A stretch of DNA of 64,000 nt. It comes from Mercurialis annua. Lineage: Eukaryota; Streptophyta; Magnoliopsida; Malpighiales; Euphorbiaceae. The stretch is taken from contig NC_065575.1 of the NCBI RefSeq assembly GCF_937616625.2, positions 25,853,001 to 25,917,000 of the forward strand. Direction: 5' to 3'. Below are positions 50,001 through 61,204 of the stretch, piece by piece (positions within the stretch are counted from its first letter, which is position 1; each line of letters opens with the position of its first letter). The notes beneath the pieces were generated by a model, which was not told where the DNA came from, ran no database searches, and was given only the letters and a program-made list of their open reading frames with translations. The position numbers and the translations under genes were made by a program.

Positions 50001-53000
50001 TATATTACGCAAAGTGTGCATGACAAAAATGACGCTAGATTAGTATGTCGCATCTAAAGTCTCTTTAACGCGTTGTTTCGATTACCATGCTTATGTCGCG
50101 TCACAAGTCTCTCTAACGCGTCGTTCCAATTACCTAAGCATGGTTAGTTTATATTACGCAAACGGTGCCTAAAAAGTGACTATAGATTAGTCTGTCGCGT
50201 CTCAAGTCTTTTTAACGCGTCGTTCCGATTACCTAAGCATGGTTAGGTTATATTACGCAAAGCGTGCATAAAAAGTTATGCTAGATTAGTATGATGTTTC
50301 TCAAGTCTATTTAACGCGTCGTTCCGATTAAATAAGCATGGTTAGGTTACATAACGCAAAGTGTGTGTCAATGCGTCGTTCCGATAACCTAAGCATGGTT
50401 AGGTTATATTACGCAAAGGGTGCGTGAAAAGTGACACTAGATTAGTATGTCGCGTCGCAAGTCTCTTTATCGCGTCGTTCCGATTACATAAGTATGGTTA
50501 CGTTATATTACGCAAAGTGTACGTAAAAAGTGACGCTAGATTTGTATGTCGCGTCCGAAGTCTCTTTAACGCGTCATTATGATTACCTAAGCATGGTTAG
50601 GTTATATTAGGCGAAGTGTGCGTAAAACGTGACGCTAGATTAGTATATCGCCTCTCAAGTCTCTTTAACGGGTCGTTTTGGTTAACATGCTTATGTCGCT
50701 GCACAAATCTCTTTAACGCGTCGTTCCGAATGCCTAAGCATGGTTAGGTTATATTACGCAAAGTGTTCGTGAAAAATGGCGCTTGATTAGTATGTTGCGT
50801 GTCAAGTCTCTTTAACGCGCCGGTCCGATTACCTTAGCATGCTTAGGTTATATTACGCAAAGTGTGCGTGAAAAATGACGCTAGATTAGTATGTCTCGTC
50901 AAAATTATCTTTTACGCGTCGTTTCGATTACCATGCTTATGTCGCGTCACAACTCGCTCTAACGCGTCGTTCAAACTACCTAAGCATGGTTAGTTTATAT
51001 TGCGCAAATTGTGCGTGAAAAGTGACAATAGATTAGTATGTCGCATCTCAAGTGTTTTTAACTCGCTGTTCTAATTACCTAAGCATTGTTGGGTTATATT
51101 ACGCAAAGTGTGCGTGATAACGCTAGATTAGTATGTCGCGTCTCAAGTCTCTTTAACGCGTTGTTCCAATTACCATGCTTATGTCGCGTCACAGGTTTCT
51201 CTAACCTCTTGTTCCGATTACCTAAGCATAGTTAGGTCATATTACGCAGAGTGTGCGTGACAAGTGACAATAGAGTATGTCGCGTCTCAAGTCTCTTTAA
51301 TGCGTCGCGTGAAAAGTGAAAATAGAGCATGTCGCCTCTTAAGTCTCTTTAATGTGTCGGTCAAATTACCTAAGCATAGTTAGGTTATATTACACGAAGT
51401 ATGCGTGAAACATGACGCTAGATTAGTATGTCGCATCTAAAGTCTTATTAACGCGTCGTTTCGATTACCATGCTTATGTCGCGTCACAAGTGTCTCTAAC
51501 GTGTCGTTCCAATTACCTAAGCATGGTTAGTTTATATTACGCAAACTGTGCGTGAAAAGTGACAATAGATTAGTCTATCACGTCTCAAGTCTTTTTGACT
51601 CGTTGTCCCGATTACCTAAGCTTGGTTAGGTTATATTACGCGAAGTGTGCGTAAAAAGTGACGCTAGATTAGTATGTCGCATCTCAAGTCTCTTTGACGG
51701 GTCATTTTGGTTACCATGCTTATTTCGGGTAACAAGTTTCTTTAACGCGTCGTTCCGAATAACTAAGCATGGTTAGGTTTTATTACGTAAAGTGTGCGTG
51801 AAAAATGATGCTTGACTAGTATGTCGCGTCTCAAGTTTCTCCAACGCGCCGGTCCGATTACCTTTGCATGGTTAGATTATATTACGCAAAGTATGCGTGA
51901 AAAATGACGTTAGATTAGTATGTTGCGTCTAAAGTCTCTTTAACGCGTCGTTTCGATTACCATGCTTATGTCGCGTTACAAGTCTCTCTAACGCGTCGTT
52001 CAAACTACCTAAGCATGGTTAGTTTATATTATGCAAAGTGTGCGGGAAAAGTGACAATAGATTAGTATGTCACATCTCAAGTGTTTTTGACTCGTCGTTC
52101 CGATTACCTAAGCATGGTTAGGTTATATTACGCAAAGAGTGCGTAAAAAGTGATGATATTATGTCGTGTCTCAAGTCTCTTTAACGCGTCGTTCCGATTA
52201 CCTTAGCGTGGTTAAGTTATATTACGCGAAGTGTGCGTTGAGAATTACCATAGATTAGTATATCGCGTCTCAAGTCTTTTTAACGCGTCGTTAAGATTAC
52301 CTAAACATTGTTAGGTTATATTATGCAAAGTGTGCGTGAAAAGTGACGCTAGATTAGTATGTCGTGTCTCAAATCTCTTTAATTACCATGCTTAAGTCGC
52401 GTAACAAGTCTCTCTAACGTGTCATTCCGATTACCTATGCATAATTAAGTTATATTACGTAAAGTGTGCGTGAAAAGTGACGCTAGATTAGTATGTCGTG
52501 TCTCAAGTCTCTTTAATGCGTCGTTTTGATTACAAAGTTTATCAAAAGTCTCTTTGAAACGTCTTTCCGATTACCTAAATATGGTTAGGTTATATTATGC
52601 AAAGTGTGCCTGATAAGTGATGCTAGATTAGTATGTCGCGTCTCAAGTCTCTTTTACGCGTCGTTCTCATTACCTAAGCATTGTTAAGGTTACATTACGC
52701 AAAGTGTGCGTGAAAAGTGACGCTAGATTAGTATGTCGCGTCACAAGAGTCTGTAACGCGCCGTTCCGATTACCTAAGAATGGTTAGGTTATATACCCAA
52801 AGTGTGCGTGAACAGTGACGCTAGATTAGTATGTCGCGTCTCAAGTCTCTTTAACGCGTCGTTTTGATTACCATGCTTATGTCGCGTCACAAGTCTCTCA
52901 AACGTGTCGTTCCCATTACGAAATCATGGTTAGGTTATATTATGCAAAGTGTGCGTTAAAATTGACGGGAGAGTACTATGTCGCTTCACAAGTAACTTTT

Positions 53001-56000
53001 AACGCGTCGTTTCGATTACCTTAGCATGGTTAGGTTATATGATGCAAAGTGTGCGTGAAAAGTGACGCTAGATTTATATGTTGCGTCTCAAGTCTCTTTA
53101 ACGCGTTGTTCCGATTAACTAACCATGGTTAGATAATATTACGCAAAGTGTGCTTGAAAAGGGACGTTATATTATTTTGTCGCGTCTCAAGTCTCTTTAA
53201 GGCGTCATTTCGATTACCTAAGCATGGTTAGATTATATTACGCAAAGTGTGCGTGAAAAGTGACGCTAGATTATTATGTCGCGTCTCAAGTCTCTTCAAC
53301 GCGTAGATTCGATTACCTAAGCATGGTTACGTTATATTACGCAAAGTGTGCATGAAAAGCGACGTTGGATTAGTATGTTGCGTCTCAAGTCTCTTCAACG
53401 CCTCGATTCGATTATCTAAGCATGGATACGTTATATTATGCAAAGTGTGCATGAAATGTGACGTTGGATTAGTATATCGTGTCACAAGTCTCACTAATGC
53501 GGTGTTTTGATTACATATGCATGCTTAGGTTATATTACGCAAAGTGTGTGTGAAAGTGACGCTAGATTAGTATGTCGCGTCTCAAGTCTCTGTAACGCGT
53601 CGTTTCGATTACCATGCTTATGTATTATGGAAAGTGTACATTAAATGTGAAGCTAGATTACTATGTCACGTCACAAGTATCTTTAGCACGTCGTTCTGAT
53701 TACCTAAGCATGGTTAGGTTATATTACGCAAAGTGCGCGTAAAAAGGGACGCTAGATTAGCATGTCGCGTCACAAGACTCGTTAACGCGTCGTTCCGATT
53801 AGCTAAGCATGGTTAAATATATACGCAAAATGTGTGTGAAAAGTGACGCTAGATTAGTATCTTTAACGCGTAGTTCCGATTATCTAAGCATGGTTAGGTT
53901 ATATTACGCAAAGCGTGCTTTAAAACTGACGCTAGATTAGTATGTTGCGTCTCAAGTCTCTTTAACGCGTCGTTTCGATTCATTAAGCATCGTTAGGTTA
54001 TATTGCGCAAACTTTGCATAGAAAGTGACACTAGATCAGTATGTCACGTGTCAAGTCTCTTTAACGCGTCGTTTCGATTACTATGCTTATGACTTGTCAC
54101 CTAAGCATGGTTAGGTTATATGACACAAAGTGTGCGTGAAAGTGACGCTAGATTAGTATGTCACGTCTCATGTCTCTTCAACTCGTCTGTCCGATTACCT
54201 AAGCATTGTTAGGTTATATTCCGCAAAGTGTGCGTGAAAAGTGACGCTAGATTAGTATGTCGCGTCTAATGTCTATTTAAGGCGTTGTTTCATTACCAGT
54301 CTTATGTTGCGTCACCAGTCTCTCTAACGCATCGTTCCAATTACCTAAGCATGGTTATTTTATATTACGCAAAGTGTGCGTGAAAAGTGAAATAGATTAA
54401 GTATGTCGCGTCTCAAGTCTTTTTGACGCAGCGTTCCGATTACCTAAGCATGCTTAGGTTAAATTATGCAAAGAGTGCGTAAAAAGTGATGCATGATTTG
54501 TATGTCTTGTCTCAATTCTCTTTAACGCGTCGTACCGATTACCTAAGTGACAATAGATTAGTATGTCGCGTCTCAAGTCTTTTTAACGCGTCGTTTCGAT
54601 TACCTAACCATGGTTAGGTTATATTTATGGAAAGTGTGAAAAGTGACGCTAGATTAGTATGTCGTGTCTCAAGTGTCTTTAGCCCGTCGTTTCGATTACC
54701 ATTCTTATGTCGCATCACAAGTCTCTCTAACGCGTCATTCTGATTACCTTAGCATGGTTAGGTTATATTACGCAAAGTGTGCGTTGAAAGTGACGCTAGA
54801 TTACTATATCGCGTCACAAATTTCTATAGCACGTCGTTGCGATTAACTAAGCATGGTTAGCTTATATTATGCAAAGTGTGCGTGAAAAGTGACTCTAGAT
54901 TAGTATGTCGCGTCTCAAATCTCTTTAACGCGTCGTTCTGATTACCTAAGCATGGTTAGGTTATATACGCAAAGTGTGCGTGAAAAGTGATGCTAGATTA
55001 GTAAGTCGCGTCTCAAGTCTCTTTAACGCGTTGTTTCGATTAGCATGATTATGTCGCGTCACAAGTCTCTCTAACACGTCGTTCCAATTACCTAATCATT
55101 TATAGGTTATATTACGGAAGTGTGCGTTAAAAGTGACGCTAGATTTGTATGTTGCATCTCAAGTCTCTTTAACGCGTTGTTCCGATTAACTAAGCATGGT
55201 TAGGTTATAGTGTTTGAAAAGTGACGCTAGATTAATTTGTCGTGTCTCAAGTCTATTTCACGCGTCGTTTCGATTACTTAAGCATGGTTAGGTTATATTA
55301 CGTAAAGTGTGCGTGAAAAGTGTCGCTAGATTAGTATGTCGCGTCTTATGTCTCTTTAACTCGTCGTTTCGATTACCATGCTTATGTCGCGTCACAAGTC
55401 TCTCTAACGCGTCATTCCAATTACCTAAGCATTGTCAGGTTATATTACGCAAAGTGTGCGTGAAAAGTGATGCTAGATTAGTATGTCGCGTCTCAAGTCT
55501 CTTTAACGCGTTGTTTCGATTACCATGCTTATGTCGTGTTACAAGTCTCTCGAACGCGCCGTTCCGATTACCTAAGCATGGTTAGGTTACATTACGCAAA
55601 GTGTGCGTGAAAAGTGACGCTAGATTAGTATGTCGCGTGAAAAATTAAATAGATTAAATTACTCAAAGAGTGCGTAAAAAGTGATGCTATATTGGTATGT
55701 TGTGTCTCAAGTCTTTTTAACGCGTCGTCGCGATTACCTAAGCATGGTTTGGTTATATTACGCAAAGTGTGCGTTAAAAGTGACGCTAGATTACTATGTT
55801 GCATCACAAGTGTCTTTAACTCGTTGTCCAATTACCTAAGCATGGCTAGGGTATATTACGTAAAGTGTGGGTGAATAGTGACGCTAGATTAGCATGTCTC
55901 GTCACAGGTCTCTTTAACGCGTCATCCCAATTACCTAATCATGGTTAGGTTATATTATGCAAAGTGTGCGTCAAAGTGACGCTAGATTAGTATGTCACGT

Positions 56001-57234
56001 CTCAAGACTCTTTAACGCGTCGTTTCGATTACCATGCTTATGTCGCGTCACAAGTCTTTCTAACGCATTGTTCCGACTACCTAATCATGGTTAGGTTATA
56101 TTACGCAAAGTGTGCGTTAAAATTTATGGTAGAGTAATATGTCACGTCACAAGTCACTTTAACGTGTCGTTCATATTACCTAAGCAAGGTTAGGTTGTAT
56201 TACACAAAGTGTGCGTGAAAAGTGACGGTAGATTAGTATGTGGCGTCTCAAGTCTCTTTAACGCGTTGTTCCGATTAACTAAGCATGGTTAGGTTATATT
56301 ACGCAAAGTGTGCGTGAAAAGTGATGCTAAATTAGTTTGTCGCGTCTCAAGTCTCTTTAACGAGTTGTTCTGATTAACTAAGCATGGTTATGTTATATTA
56401 TGCAAAGAGTGCGTTAAAAGTGACGCTAGATTAGTTTGTCGCGTCTCAAGTCTCTTTAACGCGTCGTTTCGATTACTTAAGCATGGTTAGGTTATATTAT
56501 GCAAAGTGTGCGTGAAAAGTGACACTAGATTAGTATGTCGAGTTTCAACTTTATTTATCGCGTCGTTTCGATTACCATGCTTATGACGCGAACAAGTCTC
56601 TCTAACGCGCTACCTAAGCATGGTTAGGTTATATTACGCAAAGTGTGCTTGAAAAGTGACGCTAGATTTGTATGTCGCGTCTAAAGTCTCTTTAAGGCGT
56701 CGTTTCATTACCATTCTGATGTCGCATCACAAGTTTCTCTAACTCATCGCTCCAATCACCTAAGCATGGTTAGTTTATATTACGCAAAGTGTGCATGAAA
56801 AGTGAAATTGATTAGTATGACGCGTCGTTCTGATTACCTAAGCATGGTTAGGTTATATTATGCAAAATGTACGTGAAAAGTGACGCTAGATTAGTATGTA
56901 GCGTCTCAAGTGTCTTTAACCCATCGTTTCGATTACCATGCTTATGTCGCGTCACAAGTCTCTCTGACGCGTCGTTCCGATTACCTAATCTTGGTTATGC
57001 TATATTACGCAAAGTGTGCGTTAAAAGTGACGCTAGATTACTATGTCACGTCACAAGTTTCTTTATCGCGTCGTTTCGATTACCCAAGCATGGTTAGGTT
57101 ATGTTACGCAAAGTGTGCGTGAAAAGTGACTCTAGATTAGTATGTCGCATCTCAAGTCTCTTTAACGCGTCGTTTCGATTACCATGCTTATCTCGCGTCA
57201 CAAGTATCTCAACGCGTTGTTCTGATTACATAAA
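47008..57234 (-). repeat. Satellite block S8, reverse
   Basis: About 10 kb of reverse-orientation monomers and half units, starting with the TATAT target copy of the solo LTR and ending with TTACATAAA, the left target copy of the Mutator-like element. It has more diverged and truncated monomers than S3, for example near 50350, 51300, 52380, 53620 and 54545. Open frames at 48153, 54664, 55307, 56867 and 57101 are repeat sequence. No gene seen. Confidence 0.92.
47640..50200 (-). repeat. 1.27-kb higher-order repeat, two copies
   Basis: Unusual variants recur in order about 1,270-1,285 bp apart. CCTTAGCATGG with TTACAATAGATTA is at 47778 and 49059, TAACGTGTCGTTCCCATTAC near 48005 and 49277, ATCCGTC near 48450 and 49720, and CCATGCTTCTG near 48567 and 49837. 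Boundaries are approximate. Confidence 0.7.
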
Positions 57235-57319
57235 GGCTAATCCCCTGAAAAAAAACCCCACCTTTCACCTCCAATTCATTTGCACCCTCACGTTGTAAAA
57301 TCACCAATTTTACCCAAAT
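57235..57319 (+). repeat. Left terminal inverted repeat of the Pack-MULE
   Basis: Begins GGCTAATCCCCTGAAAA. Contains CACCTCCAATTCATTTG and ATCACCAATTTTACCCAAAT, all mirrored at the right end. Confidence 0.88.
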
Positions 57320-57666
57320 TACGACCTTTCGGTTTCAATTATACCCTCAAGCATCAAATTGATCTCTTTTCATTTGAAAAATATTCAAATTAATACAATA
57401 TATTTTAACATGTATTCTAAATAATGCTTAATGTTATATTTAAAATAAAAAGCTTTTTTTTTCAAAAAATATAAAACTAATAGTATCTTTATTTAATATA
57501 AATAAATATTATTAATAAAATTAAATTTATAAAATTTAAATTTTATTTTTAATATATCATATTTTCCGGCAATTGTTTTTCAAATTTTTTTTAATTCGGC
57601 TCCTTCACGTTTGCTCCACTGTGCGACGGAAAAAATCCGATCTTTTTTCCCGGTATCTTCACCGGT

Positions 57667-57773
57667 CTGTTCTTCGAAGGAAGACTGTTCTTCCTTCGAA
57701 GAACAGGCCGGACCTGTTCTTCAGGGAAGAACAGGCCGGATCTGTTCTTCCCTGAAGAATAGATCCGTTCTCT
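57667..57773. repeat. Cluster of CTGTTC...GAACAG palindromes
   Basis: Three adjacent inverted repeats. A perfect 17-bp pair (57667-57683 and 57690-57706) has a 6-bp spacer. It is followed by CTGTTCTTC-AGG-GAAGAACAG and then GATCTGTTCTTCCCTGAAGA...ATAGATC. Its style matches the central hairpin of the foldback elements in the 7-25-kb block. Confidence 0.8.
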
Positions 57774-57925
57774 GCTACCACATCGTTTGGTTTATTCTCC
57801 GATTTCATCTTCTATTATTTGCTTATCTTCTGTCTCAGGTAGATCTCTATCGTTTGCTAGTGACTTTGATTTCGTTTTCCTTTCTTGATGTTAATTTATT
57901 ATGTTATTATGGGATTTGGAAATAT

Positions 57926-58121
57926 ATGGATTCCACAGATGGACAGAGTCTGTACCCATTGCACCTTACCAAAACTCTTCAACTGGTCTTTTGTCTGCTC
58001 CTAATCCTTTATTTAATTGATTCACTTATTTTGATAAAAAAAATGTTTTAGTTAAATTAATTAATGGATGATTTGTTTGATAAAGGTGAGGCATGCACGA
58101 GGGATTCACAATGTAGCATAA
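57926..58121 (+). pseudogene. Captured phosphoglycerate-mutase-like 5' gene fragment
   Basis: Exon 1 (57926-57985) encodes 20 residues, MDSTDGQSLYPLHLTKTLQL. A candidate intron with GT...AG ends spans 57986-58085 (100 bp). Exon 2 (58086-58121) continues in frame as VRHARGIHNVA and then a stop. LVRHARGIHN fits the catalytic RHG motif of histidine phosphatase/phosphoglycerate-mutase-like proteins, and the SLYPLH lead matches the N-terminus typical of the plant members. Only about 31 codons remain of a protein normally of several hundred. Keeping the intron shows DNA-level capture, not a retrocopy. A longer 146-codon frame (57611-58051) that reads through the intron is probably fortuitous. Confidence 0.7.
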
Positions 58122-58499
58122 ACCAGACGATCCGCATAAAAGAAAAATGAAAAAAAATTGAAAAAATTAAAATCCGTAGAAAGACGAACGAGTTTTAATT
58201 TTTTTCAATTTTTTTTAAATTAAAAAATTAATTTTATATATAAAAAATTTAATTTTAATTTTATATATTTTTTTAATTATTTAATGATATATTTAATTGA
58301 TTTATATTCAATAAAAAAACACTATTAACTTTTAAAAGTTTAGGGAAGATGGTTTTGTTTTAATTATAACATTGAGGACTATTTATAATATTTGTTAAAA
58401 TTTAAAGTATTGAAAAAAGGTCATTTTGATGCCTGAGGGTATAATTGAAATCAAAAGGTGTGGATTTTGATTTTTAAGGGTGCAATTGAAATCGAAACG
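58122..58499. other. AT-rich interior of the Pack-MULE
   Basis: Long A/T tracts with short inverted stretches (AAAATTGAAAAAATTAAAA near 58150 and its complement near 58195). No coding signal. The region at 57320-57600 on the other side is similarly AT-rich. Confidence 0.6.
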
Positions 58500-58583
58500 A
58501 TTTGGGTAAAATTGGTGATTTTCCAACGTGAGGGTACAATTGAATTGGAGCTAAAAGGTGGGGAGATTTTCAGAGGATTAGCC
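58500..58583 (-). repeat. Right terminal inverted repeat of the Pack-MULE
   Basis: On the minus strand it begins GGCTAATCCTCTGAAAA and ends ACCAATTTTACCCAAAT, matching the left repeat apart from about a dozen differences. Confidence 0.88.
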
Positions 58584-60273
58584 TTACATAAACATGGTTA
58601 GTTTATATTATGGAAAGTGTCCGTTAAAAGTGAAGCTAGATTACTATGTCTCGTCACAAGTCTCTTCAACGCGTCGTTCCGATTACCTAAGCATGGTTAT
58701 ATTATATTACGCGAAGTGTGAATGAAAAGTAACGCTAGATTAGTATGTCGCGTCACAAGTCCCTTTAACGGGTCGTTTCGATTACCTAACAATGGTTAGG
58801 TTATATACTCTAAGTGTGCGTAAAAAGTGACGCTAGATTAGTATGTCGCGTCTCAAGTCTATTTAACGCGTCGTTTCGATTACCATGCCTATGTCGCGTC
58901 ACAAGTCTCTCTAGCGCGTCGTTCCGATTTCCAAATCATGGTTAGGTTATACTACGCAAAGCGTGCGTTAAAATTGACGGTAGAGTACTATGTCGCATCA
59001 CAAGTTACTTTAACGCGTCGTTCCGATTACCTAAACATGGTTAAGTTATATTACTCAAAGTGTGCGTGAAAAGTGACTCTAGATTTGTATGTTGCGTCTC
59101 AAGTCTCTTTAACGCATTGTTCCGATTAACTAAGCATGGTTAGGTTATATTTCGCAAAGTGTGCTTGATATGTTACGCTTGATTAGTTTGTTGCGTCTCA
59201 AGTCTCATTAACGCGTCGTTTCGATTACCTAAGCATGGTTAGGTTATATTACGCAAAGTGTGCTTGAAAAGTGACGCTAGACTAGTATGTCGCGTCTCAA
59301 GTCTCTTTAACGCGTCGTTTCTATTACCATGCTTATGTCGCGTCACAAGTCTCTCTAATGCGTCATTCCGATTACCTAAGCATGGTTAGGTTATATTACG
59401 TAAAGTGTGCGTGAAAAGTGACGGTAGATTAGTATGTTGCGTCTCATGTCTCTTTAACGCGTTGTTCCGATTATCTAAGCATGGTTAGGTTATATTAACG
59501 CAAAGCGTGTGTAAAAGGTGATGCTAGATTAGTATGTCGTGTATCAAGTCTCTTTAACGCGTCGTTCGGATTACCTAACCATCGTTAGGTTATATTACGC
59601 AAAGTGTGCGTAAAAAGTGACGCTAGATTAGTATGTCGCATTTCAAGTCTCTTTAACGTGTCGTTCCGAATACCTAAGCATGGTTAGATTATATTACACA
59701 AACTGTGCGTGAAAAGTGACGCTAGATTAATATGTCGCGTCTAAAGTCTCTTTAAGGCATTGTTTCATTACCGTTCTTCTTTCGCGTCACAAGTCTCTAA
59801 CGCATCGTTCTAATTACCTAAGCATGGTTAGTTTATATTTGGGAAACTGTGCGTGAAAAATGAAATAGATTATTAGTATATCGCGTCTCAAGTCTTTTAG
59901 ACACGTAGTTCCGATTACCTAAGCATGGTTAGGTTAAATTACGCAAAGAGTGCGGAAAAAGTGATGCTAGATTGGTATGTTGTGTCTCAATTCTTTTTAA
60001 CGCGTTGTTCCGATTACCTAAGCGTGGTTAGGTTATACTACGCAAAATGTGCGTTAAAAGTGACAATAGAATGTATGTCGCGGCTCATGTCTCTTTAATG
60101 CGTCGTTTCAATTACCTAAGCATGGTTAGGTATATTACGCGAAGTGTGCGAAAAAAGTGACGCTAGATTAGTATGTCGCGTCACAAGTCTCTCTAACGCG
60201 TCGTCCCGATTACCTAAGCATGGTTTGGTTATATTACGCAAAGTGTGCGATAAGTGTGACGCTAGATTACTAT
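58584..60273 (-). repeat. Satellite block S9, reverse
   Basis: Reverse monomers and half units between the Pack-MULE and the gypsy fragment. No gene seen; the right edge is AGATTACTAT followed by unique sequence. Confidence 0.92.
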
Positions 60274-61204
60274 CTGTTTGTGGATGGCAAGTAGTAGAAA
60301 ATAGTAATTTAGTACCCAATTTTGCCCGCACAACACGCCAAAAATGACTAAGAAATTTTGTATCCCCATCACTGACAATTGTAGGTATTCCATGTAAACG
60401 CACAACTTTCTGAAAGAACAAATCAGCAATATGACAAGCATCATCAGTTTTAATGGCATGGTATAAAGTGTGCCATCTTGCTAAAACGATCAACCACAAC
60501 AAAAATACTATCCTTACCCTTCCTAGTTCTTGGAAAACCAAGTACAAAGTCCATAGACAAATCTGTTTAAGGCATATCAGGTATGGGTAAAGGTGCATAT
60601 AATCCATGAGGTTTCAGTTTGGACTTAGCTTGCATGCAAACAATACATTTACTACACGCTTTATGAACATCTCGTTTCATGCCAGGCCAAAAGAAATGAT
60701 CACAAATAATAGCATAAGTTTTACTAACCCCAAAGTGACCCAACAGTCCACCACTATGTGCCTCGTTTATCAACAACAAACGCAAAGAACAATTAGGCAC
60801 ACACAACCTGTTCTTTTTAAACAAAAATCCTTCAAAAACATAAAAATCATCAAAAGCATTCCCTTTAATACAGGTTCCATACACATTGCGAAAATCAATA
60901 TCATCTGTGTACAAATCCTTAATATACTCAAAACCTAACAATTTAGAATCAAGAGTATTAAGAAGTGCATACTTGCTTGAAAGTACATCAGCAACCACAT
61001 TTTCTTTACCTTTCTTGTACTTGATGACATAAGGAAAGGTATCGACAAACTCCATCCATTTAGCATGTCTTCGATTCAACTTATCTTGCCCTTTTAGATG
61101 TTTCAAGGATTCATGATTGTGTGAATCACGAACTCCTTAGGCCACAAGTAGTGCTGCCATGTCTGAAGTGCGCGCACCAAGGCAAACAGCTCCTTGTCAT
61201 ATGT
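60274..61204 (-). mobile_element. Truncated Ty3/gypsy pol fragment (chromovirus-like)
   Basis: 931 bp of non-satellite sequence read on the minus strand. It covers the C-terminal half of RNase H, the integrase zinc-binding domain and most of the integrase core. Both ends stop abruptly in satellite with no LTR or target duplication, so it is a rearranged fragment and not a direct insertion. Phrases such as [12 protein letters not shown] and KLLFSTTCHPQTD resemble plant chromoviruses (CRM, Reina or Galadriel groups). The chromodomain would lie beyond the truncated end, so the clade cannot be settled. Confidence 0.85.
60274..61204 (-). pseudogene. Gypsy RNase H-integrase remnant
   Basis: Reading from 61204 downward: RNase H text ending in [16 protein letters not shown], then a frame change near 61107-61115. 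Next come [15 protein letters not shown] and the H...H...CxxC zinc-binding motif ([12 protein letters not shown] and [11 protein letters not shown]). An in-frame stop lies at 60567-60569 just before the MDFVLG core start. A second frame change near 60450 follows, then HGIPTIVSDGDTKF, with the second catalytic Asp around 60362-60373. The catalytic Glu, expected soon after CHPQTD, is lost at the 60274 boundary. The family integrates retrotransposon DNA; this copy cannot be active. The open 179-codon part is 60567-61106. Confidence 0.85.

Larger units (their letters stand above)
57235..58583 (+). mobile_element. Mutator-like element with captured gene fragment (Pack-MULE)
   Basis: 1,349-bp element flanked by the 9-bp direct repeat TTACATAAA (57226-57234 and 58584-58592). 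Removing it restores a satellite-like GATTACATAAACATGG. Terminal inverted repeats start GGCTAATCC and run about 85 bp (57235-57319 and 58500-58583) with scattered mismatches. Beyond a roughly 45-bp indel they extend through TTCAATTATACCCTCA. There is no transposase. The AT-rich interior contains a cluster of short palindromes and part of a phosphoglycerate-mutase-like gene including an intron. Confidence 0.88.

Noticed and set aside
57611..58051. 146-codon frame with hydrophobic stretches as a membrane protein
   Set aside because: It crosses a palindrome cluster and reads through the likely intron of the captured gene; the hydrophobicity comes from T-rich DNA.
60606..60938. Plus-strand 110-codon frame
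   Set aside because: Antisense shadow of the gypsy RNase H-integrase remnant on the minus strand.
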